A stretch of DNA of 64,000 nt from contig CAZCUF010000001.1 of NCBI GenBank assembly GCA_964502095.1, positions 186,001-250,000 on the forward strand. The letters are read 5' to 3'. This stretch comes from JACPVF01 sp964502095. Its GTDB lineage: Bacteria > Chloroflexota > Anaerolineae > Anaerolineales > Villigracilaceae. Every line of letters starts with the position of its first letter. The first letter of the stretch is position 1. Made by a program: the position numbers and the translations under genes. Shown piece by piece: positions 9,101 to 18,307 of the stretch. The notes beneath the pieces were generated by a model. That model made no database searches and had not been told where the DNA came from. It worked only from the letters and a program-made list of their open reading frames with translations.

Positions 9101-9313
9101 ATGTCAAAGAAAAGAACTGCTCAACTTTCGCTGGCAAAAAGGCTTGGGATGTCATTCTCGAGAGCATCCCCCACCATGCTGTTTCGCGCTTTCATCCTTT
9201 TTTGCGCACTAACCGTGGCAACTGTGGCCATCGTCCGAGATGCATTTGATGTGAACGTCTGGACATTCTTGGCTAATGTCCTAATGTATGCTGCTCTGAC
9301 AAAAGGACAATAG
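9101..9313 (+). CDS. Small membrane protein preceding the helicase
   Basis: Predicted 70-residue protein with a basic N-terminus and one or two hydrophobic segments (LFRAFILFCALTVATVAIV around residues 28-46, and FLANVLMYAAL). A good ribosome site (AGGAG, 8 nt before ATG) supports it. Its TAG lies within the ribosome site of the helicase gene (GTG at 9326), which suggests translational coupling. No family recognised. In defence operons small membrane proteins often anchor or execute abortive infection; that is only a possibility here. Confidence 0.6.
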   Translation: MSKKRTAQLSLAKRLGMSFSRASPTMLFRAFILFCALTVATVAIVRDAFDVNVWTFLANVLMYAALTKGQ

Positions 9314-9325
9314 GATGCTAAAATT

Positions 9326-12300
9326 GTGACGAGGCAGGCCCCAATAATGAAACTTCCTTACGTCATCGATAATCAGAGCCACAAGCTTGCAGATGTGCTG
9401 AATCAAGTCATGCAGGAACATCCTGGCATGTCGCTGGATATTGCCACCGCCTATTTTAGTGTCAATGGATATCGCGCCTTGCGCGAGCAAATGGAATACC
9501 TGCGCAGTTTCCGCTTACTATTGGGCTTTCAACCTGCTGAAAGCGCAGACCTTGGCTTGCATCCAACCGCGTCCGCGCTCAAACGTGCCCTGCGTGGCGA
9601 TCTCGAATGGGAGCCGTACACCGAAGAAACCCAGCGTCTCGTCGAAGATTTGATTGCGTATTTACGAAAGGAAGAAGCGCAAGTCCGTTTGTTCGAGAGT
9701 GGTTTTCTACACGCCAAAGCCTATTTGCTTTACGGGGATAAGAAGGGGCAGGCGACTTTGTTCGACCGCTTCCTGCCTTTGGCGGGAATTGTCGGTTCTT
9801 CCAATTTTACAGGTCCAGGCTTGCTCACCAACAAAGAACTCAATCTGGCGCACAAAACATTGATCAACCCCGAAGAGATTGATGATGTTTCCGCTCGACT
9901 GGCTGCTGAACATATGCTGGATGAACGTGTCACGCCTACGATCAGCGAATCCAACCGCCGCCTGCTAAAAAGCGAAGTCGGCGCCCGCGCCATTATGGAC
10001 CTCGTAGACTGGTTCGAAGCACAATGGGGGCAGGCTGGTGATTTCAAGGAAGAATTGATCCAGTTATTGGATGCGTCCAAGTTTGGTGGGTTTGAATACA
10101 CTCCCTACGACATTTATCTCAAAGCAATTTACACCTATTTCAAAGATGATCTGGATACTACTGAACTGCCTAACATCCGTTCGGCGGTTGAACTTTCAGA
10201 GTTCCAAGAAGATGCTGTCAAAAAAGCGCGTCGTATTCTTGCCAAGTATGACGGGGTCATGATCGGCGACTCAGTCGGCATGGGCAAGACTTGGATCGGC
10301 AAAAAACTACTTGAAGATTATGCCTATCATCAGCGCATGAAGGCTCTGGTGGTGTGTCCTGCTTCCCTGCACGAGATGTGGGAACACGAACTGGCGTCCG
10401 CCACGATCGCGGCACAGGTGGTCACGCAGGAGTCGCTCGGTCAGGTGGATGGCAGGCTGGACATCGCACAATATTCCGATGTCGATGTGATTCTCGTGGA
10501 TGAGTCTCACAATTTCCGTAATCGCGGCTCTCAACGATATGAAAACCTTTCATCCATTATTGCTGCCAATCGTGGGCGGGGACGCAGTGGAATGCGGACA
10601 AAAGTTGTTTTATTGACCGCTACTCCGATCAACAACAACATCTTCGATCTGTATAACCAGATTACCCTTTTTACCCAAAATGACCGTGGCTACTTTGCGA
10701 GTGCAGGAATTGGAGATTTGTATCGCTATTTTCTGTCCGCTCGTCAACAGGCTCGTGACGAGCAATCCGCGGTCGCACTCTTCAATCTGCTAGAAGAAGT
10801 GGTCATCCGCCGCACCCGACCATTTATCCGTAAGGCATATCCAAACGCAACCATCAACGGAAAACCTGTCCGTTGGCCAGAGCGCAAACTTCGTACTATT
10901 AATTATGATCTTGAATCTACCTATCAAGGAATCTACGAACGTATTGTTGAAGGGATAGATAAACTGAATCTGGCAACGTACAGCCTAGAATCGTTCAAGA
11001 AGACCGACGTGGAGCGAGATGAATTTGAAGAGGGCCGCGAGGCTGCCCTGGTCGGAATTTTCAAAACCCGCTATCTCAAACGCTTGGAATCAAGCGTGGA
11101 CGGGTTCCGCATCAGTATTCGCCGTGCGCTCGCCTTTACAAAGACCTTCGAAGAATATGTTCTTGGTGGTCGGCTTCTGGACAGCCGTTCTTTCCAAAAA
11201 GCGATGCAATTCCTGGCACGCGAAGACGAAGAGGATGATGCTATACCCACGTCACTTGCAGATGAGTTCGATGCGAACGAAGAGGCGCACAGCTACCTTG
11301 AAAGTCTTCTCCCCCTCGATACGGCTCAATATGATCTCAAGAAATTGCATCGTGCCCTCCAAAAAGACATAGACATCTTCACCGAGATTTGGCAACGCAT
11401 AAAAGATATATCGCCTGAAAAGGATGCCAAACTTGCACGTTTGAAGTCCCTGTTAGGAAAAGAACTGCGCGGCGAAAAGGTTCTCATCTTTACCTACTAC
11501 AAAGATACAGCGCGTTACCTTTACCGTGAACTAGGAATGGAAAAAGCGGCGCAGTGGCGGGACAGCATTGATAACCCTCACATCCGCAGAATGGACAGCG
11601 GCGCGGCGACAAAAGAGCGCTCGAGGCTAATCCAGGCATTTTCGCCGCGATCCAATGGAAAGCCGGAAATTGCAGGCACAAAAGATGAAGTAGATGTAAT
11701 GATATCCACCGATGTACTTTCGGAGGGACAAAATCTGCAGGATTGTGGAATATTGATTAATTACGATCTACACTGGAATCCCACACGTATGGTCCAGCGC
11801 GCGGGCCGCATTGATCGTATTGGCTCCGCTTTTGATGAGATTATTATCCACAATCTATTCCCAGATGCAGGTCTTGAGCGGTTGTTGAAATTAGTCGAGA
11901 ACTTAAGCCAAAAAATTTCGCAAATAGACGCGACGGGTTTTCTCGATGCCAGCGTACTGGGTGAGGCTGTCCACCCACGCAACTTCAACACCTTGCGCCG
12001 TATTCAGGAGGAGGATGGTAGTGTAGTGCAGGAGCAGGAAGAATTCATCGAGTTGGCAAGTAGTGAATTTATGCTCCAACAACTCAAATCCTTGCTAGCT
12101 TCTGGCGCAAAGGACCGTCTCGACAATCTGCCCGATGGAATTCACTCAGGCCTATATCGGGCGGGATTCAGGGGTTTGTTCTTCTATTTCACCACGCCTG
12201 ATCTATCAATGCCAGATGCCAAACAGCATTTTTGGCGTTACTACGATCTATCTTCAAGAAAGATCACCGACAATCGCTTTACCATCGCCAGTCTGATCGC

Positions 12301-12727
12301 CTGTGCACCAGATACTCCCCGTTTCCTTGGAGAGGCAGATGTGTTTGCCATACAGGAAAAAGTGAAGGAGTCCATTCTGGAATCCATTCAGACGCAGGTC
12401 GCAATGGAAGCTGCGCCAAAGATTATCGATCCGATTCAACAGACGATCAGCGCGGTTTTGAGAGAATACCTGAATAATCCAAAACTTCAGCGAAACGAGG
12501 TTCGACAGGCATTAAAGATCCTTGGACAACCGATGATCGATGCATCCATTCGGAAATTGAAGGCGGCGTATGAAATGTATCAGTCAAACAATGATGAGTC
12601 ACCATTGCTAAACTCCATTCTTGTTCTTGGCAATGTATCTGAAGGTGAAACAACACCGACACAGTTAGTAAAACAAATCAATGCTAACGATTTACACTTG
12701 ATTTGCTGGGAATTCATCTGGTCGTAG
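9326..12727 (+). CDS. PLD-nuclease / SNF2-type helicase fusion
   Basis: Protein of 1,133 residues. The N-terminus (about 1-200) is a phospholipase D-like nuclease module with FLHAKAYLLY (H129, K131) and VGSSNFTGPGL. Then comes a superfamily 2 SNF2-like helicase: Walker A GDSVGMGKTW with K321, DESH box D392-H395, LLTATPINN, and a C-terminal RecA lobe with STDVLSEGQNL and QRAGRIDRIG. It probably translocates on DNA and cuts it, like other defence helicases such as DISARM DrmD and PLD-DrmC, here in one chain. GTG at 9326 has AGGA upstream; ATG at 9347 is an alternative start. It is the last gene of the damage-regulated operon and meets the mobile element head to tail. Confidence 0.88.
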   Translation: MTRQAPIMKLPYVIDNQSHKLADVLNQVMQEHPGMSLDIATAYFSVNGYRALREQMEYLRSFRLLLGFQPAESADLGLHPTASALKRALRGDLEWEPYTEETQRLVEDLIAYLRKEEAQVRLFESGFLHAKAYLLYGDKKGQATLFDRFLPLAGIVGSSNFTGPGLLTNKELNLAHKTLINPEEIDDVSARLAAEHMLDERVTPTISESNRRLLKSEVGARAIMDLVDWFEAQWGQAGDFKEELIQLLDASKFGGFEYTPYDIYLKAIYTYFKDDLDTTELPNIRSAVELSEFQEDAVKKARRILAKYDGVMIGDSVGMGKTWIGKKLLEDYAYHQRMKALVVCPASLHEMWEHELASATIAAQVVTQESLGQVDGRLDIAQYSDVDVILVDESHNFRNRGSQRYENLSSIIAANRGRGRSGMRTKVVLLTATPINNNIFDLYNQITLFTQNDRGYFASAGIGDLYRYFLSARQQARDEQSAVALFNLLEEVVIRRTRPFIRKAYPNATINGKPVRWPERKLRTINYDLESTYQGIYERIVEGIDKLNLATYSLESFKKTDVERDEFEEGREAALVGIFKTRYLKRLESSVDGFRISIRRALAFTKTFEEYVLGGRLLDSRSFQKAMQFLAREDEEDDAIPTSLADEFDANEEAHSYLESLLPLDTAQYDLKKLHRALQKDIDIFTEIWQRIKDISPEKDAKLARLKSLLGKELRGEKVLIFTYYKDTARYLYRELGMEKAAQWRDSIDNPHIRRMDSGAATKERSRLIQAFSPRSNGKPEIAGTKDEVDVMISTDVLSEGQNLQDCGILINYDLHWNPTRMVQRAGRIDRIGSAFDEIIIHNLFPDAGLERLLKLVENLSQKISQIDATGFLDASVLGEAVHPRNFNTLRRIQEEDGSVVQEQEEFIELASSEFMLQQLKSLLASGAKDRLDNLPDGIHSGLYRAGFRGLFFYFTTPDLSMPDAKQHFWRYYDLSSRKITDNRFTIASLIACAPDTPRFLGEADVFAIQEKVKESILESIQTQVAMEAAPKIIDPIQQTISAVLREYLNNPKLQRNEVRQALKILGQPMIDASIRKLKAAYEMYQSNNDESPLLNSILVLGNVSEGETTPTQLVKQINANDLHLICWEFIWS

Positions 12728-12783
12728 GTAACGGAAATACGCCAAATTTTCTGCACCCCCGTCCCGCCACTTTCATTACTTCA

Positions 12784-14028
12784 TCAATGCTCATGTTCAA
12801 ACTCTCCCGAAGGCTGATATTCATCCTCTGAATCCTTAGAAAATCTGGGTTTGGTGGACTTCGGTTTGGGTTGTTTAGGATTTCTTTTCTTCGGCTTGGG
12901 ATGATATTGACGCGGATCAAAGGATAGTTTCTGCTTGGGAGAATTCTCTCGCCGGCGCTGTGTCTGATACAGATCCTCGTACCATAAACCAACCTCATAA
13001 TCCGGCAATATTCCAAATTCCCGCCAGTCATGCTCGATCATGGCGAGATTAGGCGGCGCGGGGGAAACACTAAATGGAAATTCCTCCACTACCCAGGGCG
13101 GTCCCATCACGCAAAACACGATTGGTAGCCCCCACTCTTTGGCATGATCGTAGGCATTCCAGACGCGACCGCGATAATTCCGTTCCATGATCTCTTTCGA
13201 ACTGTGGCCACTGTCCACTTCCAACCAGAAAAGCGTTTCGCGGCCGCGGTGTTTTCCCCAGGCCAGCGCGTCGGGGATTCCCTTTTTCAATGGCACCTCC
13301 GTCCAGCTCTCCCAGATTTCAACGGATGGATACGCGGCTTCCAACCACACCCGCCATAGACGCGCTACGCGTCGGTGCCGTTCCCCAGCATATCGGAACT
13401 CGCGCCGATACTGTGTGAAGTGCGCGCCCTTCGGAAGATTCCAGGAACGATGGACCAGGCGTAATCCTTTCATGCGGATTTGCCAACCATCATACTTGCC
13501 GATCCGTTTCCACTCAATCAAGTTGCTTGCCTGGAGTTCTTTTAGAAGATGGCGGACATGTGCCTCGCTGAAGCCGGCTAGGGAAGTGATCTCCCGCGTG
13601 TGTCCGGTTTTCAAACGCGCCAGGATGCGCAGAATTCGCAAAGCGCTGGCATTGAGATCGTAGTCATTCGCCCGAAATGGCAGCGTCAGCCAACGTTCAT
13701 CAGGGACGGTTACATGATGCGATCTCGGATATGGCTTGAAGTCTAATGCGCCTTGTGGCATTTGACCAATTGGCAGGATGGCAATCGGAAGCCTGCGCTT
13801 TACCAATCGTTCCAGTTCCCGCAAATACCAGGTACCAGGAGCATCCACAGAGACCCATAAAGCAGACGCCGGCCGCGCCTTTTTCAACTGGTTGCAGATC
13901 AGATCGATGACGCGCGCTTGTGCGTAGGGCGGCAATCCATCTATGGCAGACAGGCTGTGCTTGAAGACATCCAGTTTTATTTTTTCGCCGATCAGGTCAA
14001 TCGGCGTCCATTCCAACGCAAGCTTCAT
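12784..14028 (-). CDS. Replication-relaxation-like protein with HTH and nuclease-like core
   Basis: Predicted 414-residue plasmid/mobile-element protein. ATG at 14028 is chosen because it follows the stop of the upstream gene by one base (TGACATG). A winged-helix segment lies around residues 140-190 (TREITSLAGFSEAHVRHLLKE). The C-terminal half carries IPDALAWG followed by LFWLEVDSG, the PD...E-x-D pattern of the replication-relaxation family, which resembles the PD-(D/E)XK fold. The last 40 residues are Lys/Pro-rich and disordered. It is the final gene of a chain starting at ParA. Family assignment is by pattern and context; catalytic activity is not assured. Confidence 0.6.
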   Translation of the reverse strand: MKLALEWTPIDLIGEKIKLDVFKHSLSAIDGLPPYAQARVIDLICNQLKKARPASALWVSVDAPGTWYLRELERLVKRRLPIAILPIGQMPQGALDFKPYPRSHHVTVPDERWLTLPFRANDYDLNASALRILRILARLKTGHTREITSLAGFSEAHVRHLLKELQASNLIEWKRIGKYDGWQIRMKGLRLVHRSWNLPKGAHFTQYRREFRYAGERHRRVARLWRVWLEAAYPSVEIWESWTEVPLKKGIPDALAWGKHRGRETLFWLEVDSGHSSKEIMERNYRGRVWNAYDHAKEWGLPIVFCVMGPPWVVEEFPFSVSPAPPNLAMIEHDWREFGILPDYEVGLWYEDLYQTQRRRENSPKQKLSFDPRQYHPKPKKRNPKQPKPKSTKPRFSKDSEDEYQPSGEFEHEH

Positions 14029-14029
14029 G

Positions 14030-14857
14030 TCAATATTTCCAATTCTTCGGCATGCTCTTGCGTCCATCCGCGCCTTTGAGATGCAGGATATAGCCATTGG
14101 CTGCGAAACGATTGTCTTCGATACGACTTTTCAGATAGCCCGATAATTCATCCAGACTTTCATGATTGGAGGCGATCACCGTCAGCGCTTCCTGGCGGAT
14201 GGCGCGCTGGTAGCGCACATCCAACAACTGGAAGATGCGTTCACGTGCCCAGTCGGTTTGGCCGGCCTTGTCCAATTCATCGATGGCCAGCACATCCAGC
14301 GAAGTCCACCAGTCCATGCGCCGCACCAGTTCGGTCATCTTGTTCTCGCGCTCATCATAGGCCAGGCGGATGTCATCCATCACGCCGGCCAAGTTGGCAT
14401 ACGCGGCACATTTCCCGGCCTTCAAAGCCATTGCCGTCGCAATCTTGAGCACCAGACTCTTACCCTGCCCAAAGCCGCCATGCAAAAACACCACGCCGTA
14501 CCCGGCTGTATAGGCACGCCTGGTGATGTTGCAGGCCAGGTCAGCCTGGTTGACTCCTTTCTTCACCAAGTCCCAGGACAAGGTACGAAGTTCATCGGCG
14601 ATCAAGCCGACACGTGGATCAATCTCACCAGCCTGCAATGACTTCTCCACAACTAGTGCCTGTGCGCGTGGGCACCGCTCCACCTTGCCGAACTTTGGAT
14701 GTCCGAGCGGTACCTCATAGCGGATGTAACCCACGCCTCCGCACAACGGACAATCGGGCGAACAATCTCCAGACCAGGAGGTGGCAGGGTGAGGCGGAAT
14801 TTCAGACCGATCCAGATGCAATCCCGCCGCGATGTTGGCTATGTGTTTGGCGCTCAT
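14030..14857 (-). CDS. DnaC/IstB-like AAA+ ATPase, probable helicase loader
   Basis: Protein of 275 residues. A zinc-ribbon-like N-terminus (C32, C36, C39, C62) precedes an AAA+ core with Walker A GGFGQGKS (K133) and Walker B VLAIDELDK, ending with ASNHES and KSRIED typical of DnaC/phage helicase loaders. It probably loads a replicative helicase at the element's origin. Its start overlaps the stop of the upstream HTH gene by 4 bp (ATGA). Confidence 0.8.
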   Translation of the reverse strand: MSAKHIANIAAGLHLDRSEIPPHPATSWSGDCSPDCPLCGGVGYIRYEVPLGHPKFGKVERCPRAQALVVEKSLQAGEIDPRVGLIADELRTLSWDLVKKGVNQADLACNITRRAYTAGYGVVFLHGGFGQGKSLVLKIATAMALKAGKCAAYANLAGVMDDIRLAYDERENKMTELVRRMDWWTSLDVLAIDELDKAGQTDWARERIFQLLDVRYQRAIRQEALTVIASNHESLDELSGYLKSRIEDNRFAANGYILHLKGADGRKSMPKNWKY

Positions 14858-15765
14858 CCCACACTCTCATTGCCAGCCTGCATGTGCGGCGCCAGTTCGG
14901 CCTCCATGCGTTTGCGCAGCAGGTCATAGTCAACTTGCTCAGCCGGCTCATCTTTCGGCTTGGACGCCTTTTGCCATTTCTTGCGCGGTTTGGGGATCTG
15001 TCCAACCGCGGCCCACTCCGAGAGCCAGCACAGATTGGTCTGGCGGATGCCGCGCGCGTCGGCCTCGGCTGCAAAGGGTTTCAACACCTGTGCTGCTGCC
15101 TCCGGCGAGGGGAAGTGTTTGAGATACATCTCCAGGACTTTGAGCGCCACGGCGCGTTGCTCCGAATTGGGAATCGTCACATGGGTTGGCCGTACAAGGC
15201 GATACAGGGCTTCAGCGCGTTCTTCCGGGGAAACAATTGGATTTGATCCCGCGGCGGGAGGAGAAGTAGTAGAGTCACTGACGTTAATTAATTCCTTTAA
15301 TGCGTAAGGGAAAACTGGTGAAAAATCGCGATCCAGTTTTTCAGGTGAAAACTTTTCACCTGAAATCTTTTCATCAGTTTCGGGCGCGCCCTTTCTAACC
15401 ATCGGTAAGCTCATTTTCCCGTTTTGCAGTTGGGCAAACGTGGATAGCGCCAAGGGAGACACCTGCTCACTGCTCGCGATCTCCTCCGCACTCATCCCGG
15501 CAATGACCTGATACACCGATCCGCTGAATTTGCCTCTGCCACCTTTTCCGCGGGCAACGCGGCGGACCTCTCCAGCCTGCTCCAATTCACCAATCAGGTT
15601 CAGAATGTTGCGCTCCGTCTGCCGGCATTTGATCGCCATCTGTTCGAGGCTGGGATGGCAATAGCCCCAGTCATCGGACCAGTCTGCCATTGCCAGCAAT
15701 AACAACAAAGATGCGCCGCCTTTGCTGCTGTGTTTCCAGACCCGGTTAGTAGACTCGACGCTCAT
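14854..15765 (-). CDS. HTH replication protein (phage O / primosomal-like)
   Basis: Protein of 303 residues. The first 90 residues form a winged-helix typical of plasmid and phage replication initiators (SLLLLLAMADWSDDWG, then HPSLEQMAIKCRQTERNI). The middle is low-complexity; the C-terminus is helical and Lys-rich. It lies directly upstream of the DnaC-like loader with a 4-bp overlap, the usual order of an origin-binding protein and its helicase loader. Probable replication initiator; the origin was not located. Confidence 0.6.
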   Translation of the reverse strand: MSVESTNRVWKHSSKGGASLLLLLAMADWSDDWGYCHPSLEQMAIKCRQTERNILNLIGELEQAGEVRRVARGKGGRGKFSGSVYQVIAGMSAEEIASSEQVSPLALSTFAQLQNGKMSLPMVRKGAPETDEKISGEKFSPEKLDRDFSPVFPYALKELINVSDSTTSPPAAGSNPIVSPEERAEALYRLVRPTHVTIPNSEQRAVALKVLEMYLKHFPSPEAAAQVLKPFAAEADARGIRQTNLCWLSEWAAVGQIPKPRKKWQKASKPKDEPAEQVDYDLLRKRMEAELAPHMQAGNESVG

Positions 15766-16019
15766 GCCAGACTCTCAATGGCAGAAGCCAACAGGAAGCC
15801 CTGTGGCAGGCATTTTTGAGGAGGCATATCGCAGGTTGTCCTGCTCCGAAAGAATCGCTCTCCGTTCTTCCTGTTCAGGAATGGTATGCGGCCATATATG
15901 CGGGGATAGTTACGGCTGGTACACGGCATAGTGGCGGCAGATATGCGGCACCGCATATGGTACAAAACAGTCATCAAAACTTCTTCTTCGTTTCTCGGAA
16001 AATGCAAAACTCGATTCAT
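15762..16019 (-). CDS. Small Cys-containing ORF of the element
   Basis: Predicted 85-residue basic protein with four Cys residues, no recognised family. It is supported mainly by gene order: its start overlaps the upstream gene's stop by 4 bp (ATGA) and its stop overlaps the next start by 4 bp, as elsewhere in this chain. A shorter start (MTVLYHM) is possible. Confidence 0.45.
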   Translation of the reverse strand: MNRVLHFPRNEEEVLMTVLYHMRCRISAATMPCTSRNYPRIYGRIPFLNRKNGERFFRSRTTCDMPPQKCLPQGFLLASAIESLA

Positions 16020-16648
16020 GACCTGCCCCCAAACAAGGTCATTTTTATGGACAGAGGCGCAGGCTGAAAACGCAGTTCGCCATTCTGATACGCCTCCAAT
16101 CCATGCCGTAACAAAAACGCAACCACCTCACCGACCGGCACATCCAGTTCCATTGCCAGACCACACAATTCATCATGCAGTCGGTTTGGAAAACGATACG
16201 AGACGGCGGGATGGATTTTCTTCTCCCGCTGGGGATTATTTCTCCGTCTGGTCGGGATTTCTTTGCGTGGACCGTTCGCCTCTTTCCACCATCTGGCCTG
16301 GTCGCGCGGAAAGAGCGTCATCTTCCGCCCCAGCGGATTCGGGCGCGCTTGCAGCACCAGCCTCTCATTATCCACACATTCCAATCCATATTCCAGGCAG
16401 GCGCGGGCGACTTCGTCGGCGGTAACGTTCAAATGGTTTGCCAATGCCAGAACCTGTTCACGCACTTCAACCGGGACGTTCACGTACCGATACGGACGGT
16501 GGGCTTTCTCCCATTTCCGGTTTCGCTTGGCCGGTCGGCGACCGTATCGGTTCCAGACTCCAGCCGTATCAGCAAGCGGGATCTTTTCTGCAAATTCGCT
16601 TGGCAGTGCATCGGTGGTTGTGTCGGTTAGCATATCTTTACGCGGCAT
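16016..16648 (-). CDS. Tandem-domain DNA-binding protein, likely ParB-like partner of ParA
   Basis: Protein of 210 residues with two related halves: YRYVNVPVEVREQVLALAN ... RKMTLF and SYRFPNRLHDELCGLAM ... IKMTLF. Each half has a strand followed by two helices, as in ribbon-helix-helix proteins, so one chain could supply both halves of a dimer. The Lys/Arg-rich linker would bind DNA. It lies 8 bp downstream of ParA, where small partition proteins sit in plasmids. The duplication is seen in the sequence; the partition role is inferred. Confidence 0.6.
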   Translation of the reverse strand: MPRKDMLTDTTTDALPSEFAEKIPLADTAGVWNRYGRRPAKRNRKWEKAHRPYRYVNVPVEVREQVLALANHLNVTADEVARACLEYGLECVDNERLVLQARPNPLGRKMTLFPRDQARWWKEANGPRKEIPTRRRNNPQREKKIHPAVSYRFPNRLHDELCGLAMELDVPVGEVVAFLLRHGLEAYQNGELRFQPAPLSIKMTLFGGRS

Positions 16649-16656
16649 GTCTCTCC

Positions 16657-17424
16657 CTATGCTTTCATAACAATGTCTACCAGCCGGCCGTATTCCCGGG
16701 CCGCCCTGGATCGAGGCGCATGTTCAAAGATAGTTTCCCCAAAGGCCGGGCATTCCGCCAGCACGGCGGCGCGGTGGATTGGAGGCAGGATCAAGTCTCC
16801 CAGGGTGGAACGCAGTGCATTCAAGTTGAGATTGTGCTCCTTGACGTTCTCCATGAAGAAGGTGGGCAGTACGCCGAACAAGCCTCCTTTCCAGCCTTTC
16901 TCGGAGGAGAGCCGCTTCATGGTCTCCAGTACCTGGCGCACACCATCCGAACCCAAGGCTTCGGCCGGCGTGGGGACGATCACCAGGTCGCTGGCCCATA
17001 ACACGCGTTCCTGAAGGCCGCCCAGACTGGGTGCGCTGTCCAGAATCAGAAAATGGTAGTGTGAAGTGCAGAAGCGCTCCAGGGTATCCCGTACCCAGGA
17101 GACGGGTCTCTCCTGGGAATTGATCATGACCTGGGCGTCCGCCGTCTGCTTGTTTCCGGGTAGCAGCCAGAAATTCTCGCGGCCTGTTCCGATGATCTTG
17201 TTTTGGATGTAGGCGGTTTCGCCCGCGCCGGTATCCATCGTGAGCAGGGAGTAGATGCCGGCGGAGGCAGACAGGTGCAAGGCGCGTGCTGCCTGCCCCT
17301 GCGGGTCGAAGTCCAACAACAGCACTTTCTTGCCGCGCAGCGCCAGGCCGTGCGCCAGGGTGACGGCCGTGGTGGTCTTGCCCACCCCGCCTTTTTGATT
17401 GGCAATGGCGATGATGGTGGTCAT
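16657..17424 (-). CDS. parA: ParA-family partition ATPase
   Basis: Protein of 255 residues with the deviant Walker A KGGVGKTT (K11 and K16), the DFDPQGQAA motif and LILDSAPS, typical of plasmid ParA/Soj without an N-terminal DNA-binding domain. It segregates the element or stabilises it during excision. First gene of the minus-strand chain; its promoter should lie in 17425-17514, where no clear consensus was found. Confidence 0.9.
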   Translation of the reverse strand: MTTIIAIANQKGGVGKTTTAVTLAHGLALRGKKVLLLDFDPQGQAARALHLSASAGIYSLLTMDTGAGETAYIQNKIIGTGRENFWLLPGNKQTADAQVMINSQERPVSWVRDTLERFCTSHYHFLILDSAPSLGGLQERVLWASDLVIVPTPAEALGSDGVRQVLETMKRLSSEKGWKGGLFGVLPTFFMENVKEHNLNLNALRSTLGDLILPPIHRAAVLAECPAFGETIFEHAPRSRAAREYGRLVDIVMKA

Positions 17425-17514
17425 TGTTGATAATTCCTAAACCCTGAAACAAGAATAAAAGTCTGGAGAGAAACAAAAGAACGTGTCATCGAAAGCAACC
17501 ACAATGAAAAGTTT

Positions 17515-17976
17515 TTACTTGGGTTCATCATTCTCGCTATTGAGGTAAAACCCTGAACGTGGAGAGACCGGAAATGTGGCTCCTTCCAAGCAGTAGGATG
17601 TTTCTATAAATTGACGCGCAAGTTCCGCAATGTTTTGGCACTCCCTCAGAGGCAGCAAGTCAAGCATTCGGAGTAGATCCTCCCGCACCGATTCAAAATC
17701 TTGCAATAAACGCACATCTGTCAATTGCTCAGCCTCCCAAAACAAGTCTTCTGTCGACTCCGTTCCTTCAATATCTTCCTCAAATTCTTCAAACATGATG
17801 GTGAGGATCGCGGCCGATGGCTTGAACCACGGATTCTGGCGCAGAAACTCTATTCCCTCCGGCGTAAAGTGACAATAATTGGCAAATGTTTCCAGGGTCG
17901 CGTGATTGTGCTCCGCCATTTTTTCGAGGTAGGACAGAAAGGCATTTTGAGGTGGTTTTGTGGTTTTTTGGTTCAT
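17515..17976 (-). CDS. Hypothetical acidic protein of the element
   Basis: Predicted 153-residue protein, strongly acidic in the middle (MFEEFEEDIEGTESTEDLFW) and largely helical; not recognised. The start MNQKTT is chosen over upstream codons because AAGGAG lies 8 nt before it. The 25-bp stretch around its start (17968-17992) nearly repeats that of the recombinase gene at 21033-21059. Confidence 0.55.
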   Translation of the reverse strand: MNQKTTKPPQNAFLSYLEKMAEHNHATLETFANYCHFTPEGIEFLRQNPWFKPSAAILTIMFEEFEEDIEGTESTEDLFWEAEQLTDVRLLQDFESVREDLLRMLDLLPLRECQNIAELARQFIETSYCLEGATFPVSPRSGFYLNSENDEPK

Positions 17977-18307
17977 GAGATTCTCCTTTTTGAAATTGTT
18001 TTGGATCATCCATGCCAGGAAAAAGTTTGGGGATTAATTTCACACCACTGGCAGGAAATGGGATGCCCAATAACTGCCAGATTAAAAACCACAAGGAGCA
18101 GGGGAGGGTAAATACTGTCGGTATCGTAACCTGTTGTGCCGGCAGTTCTCCCATGCCTCGCCATTACCGTCAGCACTTTCATACCCTTCCCAACTATTCG
18201 ATACACTCGCACGCATGAATTACATCTGCAAAAAGAATTTGTGCCTTGTCAAATAGATCCATACTGTTCCGCCAAATCACCTTCCAACCCACCCAGGGAA
18301 ATCCCGA
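17977..18307. other. Divergent intergenic region of the mobile element
   Basis: 331 bp without a gene between a minus-strand and a plus-strand gene. It holds an inverted repeat CTGGCAG (18048-18054) / CTGCCAG (18074-18080) enclosing a smaller TGGG-atg-CCCA stem. No clear promoter consensus and no iteron array was seen. Confidence 0.4.

Noticed and set aside
1..12727. Naming the island BREX, DISARM or a plain type IIG restriction system
   Set aside because: PglZ, BrxC/PglY, DrmA and DrmB are absent in the visible part, and the nuclease motif of the methylase seems dead. Genes beyond the left edge could change this.
12728..12783. Left attachment site of the element right after the helicase gene
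   Set aside because: No match to the 3' end of the tRNA-Met gene was found there; the left end remains unknown.
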